64,000 nt of DNA from Clostridiales bacterium CHKCI006 (GTDB lineage: Bacteria > Bacillota_I > Bacilli_A > Erysipelotrichales > Coprobacillaceae). Numbering within the stretch: the stretch's first letter is position 1; each line of letters opens with the position of its first letter. The position numbers were made by a program, and so were the translations under genes. Location of the stretch: assembly GCA_900018345.1 (NCBI GenBank), contig FCNA01000033.1:23466-87465 (forward strand), in the 5' to 3' direction. This document shows, one piece after another, positions 1 to 9,400 of this stretch. The notes beneath the pieces are model-generated. The model ran no database searches. It was given only the letters and a program-made list of their open reading frames with translations, and was not told where the DNA came from.

Positions 1-2183
1 TAATATTCGATATCGCGGCGCATATAATCGTACGAAGTAATCAACAGCTTTCCTTTGAGATCCCCTTTGATAAGACTTTGTCGCTGAACCTGATCGCCTA
101 CAATACATAAAGGCTGCAGATGTTCAGCAAAACGTCGCACTTCGTCCTCCCAGTTATAAATGAGTGAAGAAGGACAGATCACAATGCTGGGATCCTGACG
201 ATCCACATGATCCAAAAGACAAATGACCTGCAGCGTCTTACCTAATCCCATATCGTCGGCCAAAATACCATTGAATCCATATTGATGTAAAGTCCGCAGC
301 CATTGATAGCCCTCTTTCTGGTAATCCCGCAGCAAATGGTCATAATGCTCTGCCAATAAGAACGGTTCAACAGGTTGTTCAAAGCGCTGAATGAGATCTT
401 TAAATGATTCCGCACGATTCACTTTGATCAATGATTCTTGCTCTGCTTCCTGATTCAATGCGAACATACGGTTCTGGTCAAGCTGGAATTCACCCTGATC
501 GATATCTTTGGTATCGACATGATAACGCGCCATCATATGTGACAGTTCCTCGAGCTCAGGCGAATCCAGACTGATCAGTTCGCCAGTCCTGAGACGATGA
601 AATTTCTTCTTTCGACGATACTGGGCTAACACCTCAGCGACTTCCATCTTGGGAATATCCACACTGTTAATATCGACCGAAATCAGATCATTATTCACCC
701 GAATCCCTACCTGAATCTGATAATGTACCGGCTGCCCGACCTTCTTAAGTGCTTCAGAAACATATATTTCCGCATAATCCTGCAAGATTGGCAGGCGTTC
801 ATGAATGAACGCATAGGTGTTTTCATCATTCATGTCAAAATAAGCCATTCCCTTTTTATTGTCGATTCGATCTGTGTAAAGGCGAAAACTCTGTTCGACC
901 AGATCCTGCTCATAGGTATGATCAAAAGAATCATCAAAACCAAAGACGCGGTTTTTATCCTCATCCTCGTAATAAAGCTGAAATTCGACCTGTCCATTTT
1001 CATTCACATCCCCATAGATTCGAATCTGCTCATAGGGATTGTTGATCAGCTCTGGCAAATGGTGGATAATAAGATATTTTTCAATCGGCTTGAGTACATA
1101 TTTATAAAATTCTGCGAAATGATCTTTACTGACCATCACGTCATGCTCTAGAAAGGTCGACAAAAGTTCTTCTACATTATGTTTATCATCAAGCGGATAA
1201 GCAAAGAGTGTGAAATGATTCTCGCCGGTCTGTTCCATGGAATAATAGTGCTGTTCTCCGATACAGCCAACACCGTTAGGACTCAAAAAATGCAATGTAT
1301 AGTAATCCTCTTTCTCTTCCACTTCCATTTCATAATGATCCCTGTGAGCTAAAGAGAGCTCTTTAAATGTCTGACCTACACAGGCAGTAAAGAAACTTTC
1401 ATATAATTGAGGAGCCAGTTCGATGTAGCGTCCTAGACGAACATCCTGGTAATATCCATAATAGTAATGGGTTTGCTGCGCACGCCGATATTCTTCAAAA
1501 CGCAGCGCTTCACGCATAAAAGCAATTTGTTTCTGAGCCTGATCACTAAAAGCTTCTAAGCGATGGATAAACTGCAGTTTCTTGCCATAGCTGACCTCAT
1601 TTTGTTCATCAATATTATCTAAGAGTGCACTGATGGATCGAACAACATAGGTCCTATCATTGCCAATCCGATACTCAAGGCTGAACTCTCCTTCTCCGCG
1701 ACTAATCAGCAATGGATACAAATGATATTTTGCCAGTTGGAGTTCACCAGAAAGCTGCTGCACATATTTGGCTTTTTTTTGTTTCAGAAACGTTTTTGTA
1801 TAATTCAGTTCCTGAGAGATACGATAGTTCTCCCTTTCCTTCAAAAACTGTTCAGCCCAATTCTCCCTTTGATATGAATACGGAAAATAAGGCAGATCCA
1901 GCTCATTGAGTTTCAGGAGGATCGCGCCGATATGTGCACAAGGACTCTTGTCTGTACAATAATCGCATTCACAGTCGTAGTTCAAAAGATGCCCTTGGGC
2001 ATCCAGCTGGATCTCACACTGAAAATCCATATCATAGACCTCAACACTCCCGTTGACGCAATAGCCATAAGATTCCTGTGTCACCTTCAACCAGGACACC
2101 AGATCACGGTGATAATAAGCCACGGCTGTCCGATAATTTCTAGAATTTGGAATCAACTCCTGCACAAATAAGTATGGCAACAC
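1..2183 (-). CDS. SNF2/Swi2-family helicase with SWIM zinc finger, 3' end beyond window
   Basis: Predicted ATP-dependent DNA translocase of the bacterial SNF2 family. About 727 N-terminal residues are visible. A SWIM-type zinc finger (CECDYC...CAH) lies near residues 68-84, followed by a long SNF2-associated region. The ATPase core then begins with Walker A in ADDMGLGKTLQ (around residue 640). The window ends at SYDYMRRDIEY, before the DEAH box and the second RecA lobe, so the C-terminal third is cut by the window edge and not by mutation. The start is GTG at 2183, chosen for a strong AGGAGGG site at normal spacing. It follows the CobW-like gene by one base, so the two are probably co-transcribed. 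The family call is firm; the substrate and the cellular role (repair, chromatin-like remodelling or defence) cannot be told. Confidence 0.9.
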   Translation of the reverse strand, partial: MLPYLFVQELIPNSRNYRTAVAYYHRDLVSWLKVTQESYGYCVNGSVEVYDMDFQCEIQLDAQGHLLNYDCECDYCTDKSPCAHIGAILLKLNELDLPYFPYSYQRENWAEQFLKERENYRISQELNYTKTFLKQKKAKYVQQLSGELQLAKYHLYPLLISRGEGEFSLEYRIGNDRTYVVRSISALLDNIDEQNEVSYGKKLQFIHRLEAFSDQAQKQIAFMREALRFEEYRRAQQTHYYYGYYQDVRLGRYIELAPQLYESFFTACVGQTFKELSLAHRDHYEMEVEEKEDYYTLHFLSPNGVGCIGEQHYYSMEQTGENHFTLFAYPLDDKHNVEELLSTFLEHDVMVSKDHFAEFYKYVLKPIEKYLIIHHLPELINNPYEQIRIYGDVNENGQVEFQLYYEDEDKNRVFGFDDSFDHTYEQDLVEQSFRLYTDRIDNKKGMAYFDMNDENTYAFIHERLPILQDYAEIYVSEALKKVGQPVHYQIQVGIRVNNDLISVDINSVDIPKMEVAEVLAQYRRKKKFHRLRTGELISLDSPELEELSHMMARYHVDTKDIDQGEFQLDQNRMFALNQEAEQESLIKVNRAESFKDLIQRFEQPVEPFLLAEHYDHLLRDYQKEGYQWLRTLHQYGFNGILADDMGLGKTLQVICLLDHVDRQDPSIVICPSSLIYNWEDEVRRFAEHLQPLCIVGDQVQRQSLIKGDLKGKLLITSYDYMRRDIEY

Positions 2184-2184
2184 C

Positions 2185-3126
2185 TTACTTCCCTCCTATC
2201 AAATGGAAGCGAATGGCCGCTTCATTTAAGGTTTCTCCGATAACAATCAAGACTTCCTGTCCATGCTTCGCAGCAATCATCTCGAATTCCCGAGCCGTTG
2301 CATTGATCTGATACCACTGCCCTTTTTCATCTTGTCCAAAGCCTTTCACGCGATAGATGCGTCCATATTTTTCTTCAGTAAAGAGCGCTGGTAAGCGAGC
2401 CTTGAGCATATCAGGATCCAGTTTGAACTCAAAGAAGAATAAAGAGCGGTAAACCTGCTCTGGAAGAATGGTACGATGGATCCAGGAAGCCATCTCATAG
2501 CCGCAATTCATCAGCTGGTCCCACTCTTCACTAGACCAGTTTTGCCAGGCCTTAGCTGTCATGGTCAATGGCCGCTGGCGCTGACAGGATACCTCCATCA
2601 GGCACTGCTTCAAATATTGTTGGACAGTCATCAATCCGCTGGCATCGCACTTATCGAGATGACTCCAGACAACCTGACCGGCACAGGCAACTTCACTAGC
2701 GAGAACATAGCGAGAAGCCTTCGATAAATCGACAGGTAATGTAGTGTCGACCAAAGCAATGACATTTCCTAATGTATACCACTGGTCCAATGGGGCTTCA
2801 TAAAGCACATCGAAAAATGTCTCTACATCAAAGATTCCAGAAGGTTCAATCAAGATGCGGTCATATCCCTGCATCCCTAAAGCAATCAGTTTGGTTTTTA
2901 AACGGCGCTGATAAGTGACCTGATCTCCGCCTCCAGTAATCATCTCTAACGCACAGCGATCACCCAGCTTTGTCGACAATAAAAGCATGTCTACATTGAT
3001 TGCACCCAGATCATTTTCGATGATGCCGACTTTTAACCCTGTATTCACCAGATAATTCGCATAAGCAATCATAAAAGTGGTTTTTCCCGAACCCAAAAAG
3101 CCTGTAATCAAATCAACAGGAATCAT
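2185..3126 (-). CDS. CobW/COG0523-family GTP-binding protein
   Basis: G3E P-loop GTPase of the CobW/YjiA group (313 aa); members act as metallochaperones or metal-insertion factors. Walker A is GFLGSGKTT at residues 9-17. The Walker B-like region is EPSGIFD near residue 95, and a weak guanine-specificity element SHLDKCD lies near residue 155 where NKxD is usual. The CxCC metal-binding motif of classical COG0523 proteins is absent; the equivalent stretch reads MITGGGDQVTYQRR. The C-terminal CobW_C-like part covers about residues 210-310. It lies directly upstream of the SNF2 gene with one base between, so an operon is likely. A terminator separates it from the preceding ORF-3-like gene. The metal or client is unknown. 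Confidence 0.85.
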   Translation of the reverse strand: MIPVDLITGFLGSGKTTFMIAYANYLVNTGLKVGIIENDLGAINVDMLLLSTKLGDRCALEMITGGGDQVTYQRRLKTKLIALGMQGYDRILIEPSGIFDVETFFDVLYEAPLDQWYTLGNVIALVDTTLPVDLSKASRYVLASEVACAGQVVWSHLDKCDASGLMTVQQYLKQCLMEVSCQRQRPLTMTAKAWQNWSSEEWDQLMNCGYEMASWIHRTILPEQVYRSLFFFEFKLDPDMLKARLPALFTEEKYGRIYRVKGFGQDEKGQWYQINATAREFEMIAAKHGQEVLIVIGETLNEAAIRFHLIGGK

Positions 3127-3150
3127 ATTTTCGCCTCCTTAACGATGTAC

Positions 3151-3178
3151 CAAAAAAAGACTAGCGTCGAGCTAGTCT
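3151..3178 (-). terminator. Intrinsic terminator after the ORF-3-like gene
   Basis: On the minus strand GACTAGC, a short loop and GCTAGTC are followed by a run of seven T. It overlaps the stop codon of the gene ending at 3178. Confidence 0.8.
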
Positions 3179-4071
3179 CAACAAAACCAGGGGATCATCT
3201 CATCGATATCGTCCTCATCCTCTGCGTCATCATCGATCAGCTCAAGATCTGACTCATAAAGATCCCGCAACGTCTCCATGTCACGAATAAGCACGTCATT
3301 GATGCTCTTTAAATCGAGCATGCCCTGAAACAAAGTCATGGATGGTGCCAGTAAATCACTCATTGTAAAAGTACTCAGATCATTAAAGAGATTAATCAGG
3401 TCCTCATGTCCAAGATTCATGATGCCAAACCCCTGACCGGCGATGACACGTGCCTGTTCTACATCGTTTAAAGCATCTGTCTTCACGACTTCCTTGACAA
3501 TCAGCTCAAAGATAAACTCATCATTCAAATCATAAAGCAAACTCATCTTACTATTTTTATGCAAATGCAATAAGGCGACAGGAAATAGGAAAGCGGGAAA
3601 TAACTTGTCGGACTGATGCGTATATTGTTCCACACGTTCCACATCCCCCCCGTAGAAAAGCTGATCGCGATGACCAAAAACAAAATCTTGTGGTTCACTG
3701 ATCCGCATGCATGCAAAAACAAGGTAGCAGAGATCTGCGACTGTAAAACTGGCAGGTACCCGGATCAAACGCCAAAGTTGCTGTTCCAGTCCACGCAAAC
3801 GCACTTCTATGATATAAATGCGTTGTGTCTTCTCTAAAAACTGACTTAGATGAATGATGTACTCTTGCAATAAATCATCTATTCTTTCTGGTTCAGTAAA
3901 ATCTTCAATATGATGAACAGTAAACCGATATACAAGTTCACGTATCGTATCCTCATAAGCCTCTTCATTTTGGGCAATGGTCTGAATCACTTTTTGGATC
4001 CGCTGATCAGAGGAATTCAGTAACGCTTCCACACAGTGGTCCAGATACTCTGAAAAAAACAAACTAAACAT
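3178..4071 (-). CDS. Plasmid pRiA4b ORF-3-like domain protein
   Basis: 297-aa protein whose residues about 98-230 match the pRiA4b ORF-3 fold. The conserved pieces are EVRLRGLEQQLWRLIRVP, TVADLCYLV, a degenerate YDLNDEFIFELIV in place of YDFGDDWxxxI, and ARVIAGQGFGIMN. The N-terminal 95 residues are helical and acidic. The C-terminus (about 235-297) is very acidic and ends in DDDAEDEDDIDE. The function of this family is not established; it is common on plasmids and in accessory regions. ATG at 4071 has a GAGGAGG site 8-9 bases upstream. Relatives in this window are 53572-54168 and the broken gene at 33734-34779. Confidence 0.7.
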   Translation of the reverse strand: MFSLFFSEYLDHCVEALLNSSDQRIQKVIQTIAQNEEAYEDTIRELVYRFTVHHIEDFTEPERIDDLLQEYIIHLSQFLEKTQRIYIIEVRLRGLEQQLWRLIRVPASFTVADLCYLVFACMRISEPQDFVFGHRDQLFYGGDVERVEQYTHQSDKLFPAFLFPVALLHLHKNSKMSLLYDLNDEFIFELIVKEVVKTDALNDVEQARVIAGQGFGIMNLGHEDLINLFNDLSTFTMSDLLAPSMTLFQGMLDLKSINDVLIRDMETLRDLYESDLELIDDDAEDEDDIDEMIPWFC

Positions 4072-4099
4072 CGATCAGTCCTCCTCTCATGATATCTTC

Positions 4100-4269
4100 A
4101 TTGTACGAAATCGCACCTATGGTACTCTTTCGTACAATGGGTGTGAAACTAACGTTTTCTTGCACGAAAATCTTGCGATTTCGTACAATCAAACTAAAGC
4201 GTCCTTTGCATCGCATGAGAGAATATATGATATTCTCCATGCAAAGCACGCTTTAGTTTCACACCCATT
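4100..4269. repeat. Compound inverted-repeat element (three interleaved dyads)
   Basis: Three inverted-repeat pairs interlock in 170 bp. (1) ATTGTACGAAATCGCA at 4100-4115 with its perfect complement at 4174-4189. (2) AATGGGTGTGAAACTA at 4136-4151 with its perfect complement at 4254-4269. (3) AAACTAAAGCGTnCTTTGCAT at 4191-4210 with its complement at about 4240-4259, forming a long hairpin. TTTCGTACAAT also recurs directly at 4128 and 4179. The element fills the gap between two minus-strand genes. It could be a structured RNA, a regulatory or terminator region, or a MITE-like repeat. A 61-residue open frame across it is best explained by the repeat. Confidence 0.75.
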
Positions 4270-4306
4270 ATACCAAATTTAGGGCGATTTGGCTAGAAGC
4301 ACCTTT

Positions 4307-5101
4307 TTAATCCTCTCTTTTTGCTTCAATCGTCTTATCCGTATAAAACGGTCTAGTTCCCTTTTGAATCAGATCATCAACACTTAACACACGACTTGCC
4401 ATATGGAAATAAGCATTCTTCCCACTGTTTTTTTCATAATAAGTCAGTTCATCTAAAATAGATGCCATGCATAAAAACATGTTTTGAAAAAGATCGTCGA
4501 ATGATCGTGGATCGGCTAAGTCGATCTGAGTTGACAACTGCTCATACAACGCCGAATTCAAATAAGGATTCAAAGAGACCGCAAAATGATCTGCAAGTCC
4601 CAATACGCGTTCGCTCGTATAATCCGTATAATCATAAGTACGATGATTTTCCCGACAGAACAGCTGATTGATAACGACATGCAGCAGTTTTGCCGCCTCA
4701 CGGCTGGAAAGATCAAAGAGTTCGTTTAATACCAGCAGATGCCCTTCCATTCTCAAGCGTTCTTCTCTCAATCGATCTGAACCAGATCTAATCTTCCCAT
4801 AACGTCGATTGATCTTGCGTAGATTATGGCGTTCATCACTGTGTCCGAAAAGATATTCTCCTGGCACATGGAAGATTGGCGTCACCTCTTTAAGATAATC
4901 CCGCCAGCTAGATGTTTTTTCTTTTTGAATCGTATAATTTCGCGTGTAGCATTCTAACAAAAAAGCCAGATAATCAAGCGCCCGTTCTTCGCTCATCCCG
5001 GCCTGACAGGCTTTTTCATACATCTCAACGACTTCGATCTGATTCTCCGCTAACTGACGCCCACATATTTCTTTAAATGTTTGATTTAATACTTTTGACA
5101 A
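4307..5101 (-). CDS. Hypothetical protein downstream of Wadjet
   Basis: 264-aa mainly helical soluble protein that I do not recognise. It has no signal peptide or membrane segment. A basic patch RKINRRYGKIRSGSDRLREER lies at about residues 93-113, and the C-terminal half is rich in aromatic and leucine residues. The start is probably TTG at 5101, with AAAGGAG about 10 bases upstream. It has its own promoter (5134-5162) inside the short gap after jetD. Its position just after the Wadjet operon may be chance or may mark an accessory gene; the sequence does not decide. Confidence 0.65.
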   Translation of the reverse strand: MSKVLNQTFKEICGRQLAENQIEVVEMYEKACQAGMSEERALDYLAFLLECYTRNYTIQKEKTSSWRDYLKEVTPIFHVPGEYLFGHSDERHNLRKINRRYGKIRSGSDRLREERLRMEGHLLVLNELFDLSSREAAKLLHVVINQLFCRENHRTYDYTDYTSERVLGLADHFAVSLNPYLNSALYEQLSTQIDLADPRSFDDLFQNMFLCMASILDELTYYEKNSGKNAYFHMASRVLSVDDLIQKGTRPFYTDKTIEAKRED

Positions 5102-5133
5102 AACAAGACATCTCCTTTATTACTGATAGTTTT

Positions 5134-5162
5134 ATTGTATATGGAATGTGTTTTTTTGACAA
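5134..5162 (-). promoter_or_regulatory. Promoter of the gene at 4307-5101
   Basis: Minus strand: TTGTCA (5157-5162), 17-bp spacer, TACAAT (5134-5139), about 33 bases upstream of the start. Confidence 0.6.
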
Positions 5163-5183
5163 GCGCTTATTCCAAAAGTATTT

Positions 5184-6431
5184 TCAAATCAGTGATTTCT
5201 TCATTTTTTCTAAAAGACCTTCCTGATAACCAAACAAGGATGTGTTCCGGATCTCTCTGGCCATCGCTCTAAGTATGGGATGACGATAATGCTTCAAGAG
5301 TGACTGACGTGACTCAGAGATCTCTGTCTGTTTGAGCCCGATGACCTTAAGCGCATGCACATCATAGCCCCACAAATGAATCCGCGGATAGCGGCTGACG
5401 AGTTTATCCGCAATCTGAAGTCCTTCGGGATCCCAATCTCCCGCATAATTGATCGTACAACCGCTAGTCAACAGCCGATCGATCAAACGATAAGTTGAGA
5501 GATTGATCTGTCCATTGCTGCAAACCAGACCAACATCCAGTTGTCGAATCTTCACATGTAGGGCAAGCTCACGAAAGACAGAGGGATTCTCCACCATATA
5601 AATAGCACTCTGCGAAAAAGGCCCTTCCACCTGCATCAGATTATAGAGTGTCATATTCCAGGGTTCATAAGCATCATAGAATGCCTGCCAGGACTGCGGA
5701 TGACTGCAGGGGACAATATGGCAGATCAGACAGGCGTTAGAAAGGTCATCTCTTAACACACCTGCCTGAAATAACAGATCATGACGATTATCCACTGAAC
5801 CATCTAAATCCTGTTGAAAGTGAAAGGCAATCCCCCGCAGCAACAGGTCATGTGCCATACCTTGATCAAAATAATGTGGATCACGCGTTAGACGCCAGGA
5901 AAAGACAGGCAGCAACTCCGTCTTGTTCTGGTACACAGGAAGCGCGTTGAGTGCCTGCAAGACATGCTCAAGCAAGATCGGATATCCTTCTTCATGGCAA
6001 ATATGATAAACAAGCCGAACATCGGTTTTAAAATAATGCTCAAGAAAAGTGAAGGCTGGTGTCCCTGCATATTTCGTCAGCAGCGTATCGCAAAACGTCT
6101 GAACCTGAAGCGCTTGCTGATGGCGAAGTTCACGCCTGGAATAGAGTGGATCCTGACGCAGCAGCGTCAGGACTTCCAAAAAATCAACACTCTCAAAGCG
6201 GGTTTGGGACCATTGTTTTTGAAAGCTGCGATAGTCCAGCTGGAGGGTCCCTTCGCCTAGATCCATTCCTAGCAGTAAGCCCAGTGCCTCCTGCTCCATC
6301 TTGTTTAAATGCTCAAGTTGAATGCGCCCGCCTAAATGCCCTAAGCGGCGATATTTTTCCAGCCATGCCTCAATGAAGCGCTCAAATCCTGGTTGCTCTA
6401 GATAATGCAGGCATTCTTCCAGCAGACTCAT
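5184..6431 (-). CDS. jetD: Wadjet type II nuclease subunit JetD (DUF2399/TIGR02679-like)
   Basis: JetD is the Toprim-type nuclease that cuts DNA trapped by the JetABC SMC complex. The C-terminal Toprim-like region shows MVENPSVFRELA (around residue 275), VCSNGQINLS (around 302) and YAGDWDPEGLQIA (around 330). These give the conserved Glu and the D-x-D-type acidic pair expected of the family. The N-terminal 220 residues are the DUF3322-like helical part. I chose ATG at 6431 (about 415 aa) because it overlaps the jetC stop as ATGA, which is standard translational coupling; an in-frame codon further upstream at 6464 would lie deep inside jetC. It is the last gene of the operon. Confidence 0.9.
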   Translation of the reverse strand: MSLLEECLHYLEQPGFERFIEAWLEKYRRLGHLGGRIQLEHLNKMEQEALGLLLGMDLGEGTLQLDYRSFQKQWSQTRFESVDFLEVLTLLRQDPLYSRRELRHQQALQVQTFCDTLLTKYAGTPAFTFLEHYFKTDVRLVYHICHEEGYPILLEHVLQALNALPVYQNKTELLPVFSWRLTRDPHYFDQGMAHDLLLRGIAFHFQQDLDGSVDNRHDLLFQAGVLRDDLSNACLICHIVPCSHPQSWQAFYDAYEPWNMTLYNLMQVEGPFSQSAIYMVENPSVFRELALHVKIRQLDVGLVCSNGQINLSTYRLIDRLLTSGCTINYAGDWDPEGLQIADKLVSRYPRIHLWGYDVHALKVIGLKQTEISESRQSLLKHYRHPILRAMAREIRNTSLFGYQEGLLEKMKKSLI

Positions 6432-9400
6432 GATGTCACCAGCTTTCTGACATGGCCATTCCATTCATAGGCAATCTTGGTCACATAAGGCGCATTGTTA
6501 GGACGAATCAGCTCATAGATAGCTAAAGCCTGACAAGAAGGATAATCTCCCCACAAGGCCTGCGAATTCATGATGTAATCAAACCCGAATTTTGTAACTA
6601 GAGCAAACATATTATCAATGTTATTACTGTCTACACCGGCAAAGGCTTCATCAAGTGCAATCAACAGCGGGGCATCCGCTCTGGCACTGGAGAATTTGGC
6701 TGCGACAGCAGAGAAAAGAGGGACATACATGGCAATGGCTTTTTCGCCGCCACTATAAGCATAGAAAACACGATTGGTCAGCTCTCTGCGACTTTCATTG
6801 GTCTTCTTGGCATAGAGGGTAAATACAAACCATTGGCGATAATCCATGACCTCACGAATCAGCTGATGGAATGATGCCGTCGTATGTTCATCGAGGCTTA
6901 AACGTCTGCATTCAGCAATTTTCGACCGGAAATGCTTAGATATTTTCTGACGATCGGTATCCTTTAAGATCCGATAATCTTTTTCAAGCAGTTGAACAAG
7001 CTCTGCCGTATCCAATTGCTCATCAACATCTGCCTGAATCGGACGCCAACGCAAACTCAGTTCCAACCCGCTGCTGATGTTCATATCATGCATATAGCGA
7101 CTCATTTTTTCGACCCAGCGTTGGCTCGCCTGGATGCGCTGCCGGATCTTCTTGCCAATCGTATTCACTAGGATTTCTTCGAAGATCAGTCGATCCTCAT
7201 CCTGAATCAACAATTGCTGAGATTCGATTCGCTGATCCAATATGGCCAACAATTCAGAGAACGGCATTTTGCGTCCCTGAAAATGTGCATAGATCAAAAA
7301 GTGTCCGCTGAGATCTTCTGCGTTCTGGCTTAATGGATCCACTTCATACGTCAGATGATAGCTAGATAGATAGGCCACCTGCTCAAAGAAAACAGTCTGC
7401 AAACTACCTAAATAATCCGTAACAGAACGCGTCAAGGCGGCAGCTCGCTGATTTTTCAACAAACTTTGAGGATCATCAACGAGTGCGTATTCCAGCTCCT
7501 GATCAAAGAGATTCTGGTATAATTGACAACGTCTCTTTTGAGCCTGACAATTCTGACTGATCTGCTCATAAAGAGTTTCGGCGTTTTCCAACTGGGCATC
7601 GAGACGTGAATGCTGAATGAGCGCCTGTTGAACCAGCTGTTCACAATGTCGGATGTCATCGCTGATCTTTTGCAGCTTCTGCTGGAGCTCTTGAAAGCCA
7701 GAAGCTTCCATCTCTTGCAGGATCATCTCTCGACGGCCTGTCAAAACATCCTGTTGGCTTGTCAACTGGTCTACTTCCGCAGCCAATGCATCTAGATCAT
7801 CGATCAGTTCATCATGCTTTTCCTGTGCAATGGCTTTCAGACGTCCTACCGAAGCCAGCTTGACGATTGCCTGTCGCAACTGATCCAAATAATCCTCATA
7901 GAAAGCAATATCTTCGATTCGATGATCAATCGCTTCCTTGGATGGTTCGACTAACAGTAGTGCCGCCTGTTGTTTGATCTGTTCGTAGACCTGATGGACC
8001 TGTTTGAGCCATTCCAGTTTTTCATCCATTAGATGGTCTAGTTGCTGTTGCAAAAGCGTACTTTCCTCTATCTGGTGAGCTAATCGACGATACTGCTTTT
8101 TTAACTCACTGTCATCAATAAAATCCTGCTGTTCCTGTTTTAGTTGATTTCTGCGTTCAGTCAAGTTTTTCTTCTTCTGCTCCAGCTCCGTGAGTCCCTC
8201 CTGACCTCTTTTCAGCTGTTCTTTTAAAGAATCCAACTGCTGCTTCCTATATTCCTGACGGCGCTGAATGCCAATCAAACGGCTGGTCTGTGAGCCATCT
8301 AATGTCCCCGCTAAAGCGCCCCAGGTAAAAGACTTCTCCTGACATTGAAAAAAAGCCATCTCTTCTCTGATTCCCAGTTCTCGCAACACCTCGGCTAGAG
8401 AAACGGCATCCATTGTTTCAGGAAGCAGCACCGTCTGCAAGGTATCGAGTGGCTTTTGTGTCCACAAATAATAATCATGCCCTTCGCCCATCAGCCCTTC
8501 CAAGCGTGCTCTGTCTTTCTCTTCGACAACGAGTGCATCCAGCAAATTGAGCTGGTTCAAAAGCTCTTCCTGTACATCACAGAGTGTACTTCCGGTATTC
8601 GCAAAATCAATCAGCTGATAAAATGGGATATACCGAATTCCTTGCCGATCAAGGTAATGGCGCTGTTTGACAACCAGCGGATCGCGTTCAGGTTCATAAT
8701 CCTGCATTTTCTCCCAACGCTGGTATTCCAGATAAAGCTGATCATATTCCAAGCGTGCCTTCTCATAGGCGATTTCCAATTCATTGAAAGCATGTAACAG
8801 CATTTCATTTTGGCTTAGATAACAGACATACACCAGATCAGAAATCTGATGATAATCCTGATGTTTTTCATAATCGATAAGCAGGGCTGTCATTTGCGCC
8901 AACGTGTCTGCGTCGAGGACCATTTCCTGACAGGTTTGAGCATATTGATGAAATGTTTCCTGATAATACTGAATGCATGTGCGATAATCATGCTTATATT
9001 TCTCTAGTTGAACTCCGGCTTCCTGCATCCTGACATCCAGACGCAATAGTTGCTCTTCCATCATTGAAAGCTGCTGCTGCATCTGCTCATAACGTTGATA
9101 GTGAATTGCCAGCTGCCGGGTCTGACGTTCCTCTTCTTTCAAACGGCGGCGTGTGTAATCAAATGCATAGTTTTCCAGATGATCTTTTTGTGTCCGCAAG
9201 GCGGCATGCTCCGTAAACGGAAATTCTGTACTGATGGCTTCCAATTCTTCAAAAGCTTCCCTTGCTTCTTTTTCCTGGCAATCCAGCTCCTGCTGATAAT
9301 GGTCGAGTTGTTTTTCCACATCCAGACGGCGCAGATCTTTGTTTTCGCGCTGACTTTGTTTGGCGCCAAGCGTAATAGTCAGCTGTGAAAGCTGTTTTTC

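Noticed and set aside
723..1151. Plus-strand open frame of 142 codons
   Set aside because: It lies wholly inside the SNF2 gene on the other strand and has no ribosome site; a shadow frame.
4064..4249. 61-residue open frame on the minus strand across the compound repeat
   Set aside because: It consists of the inverted repeats and has no ribosome site or recognisable domain.
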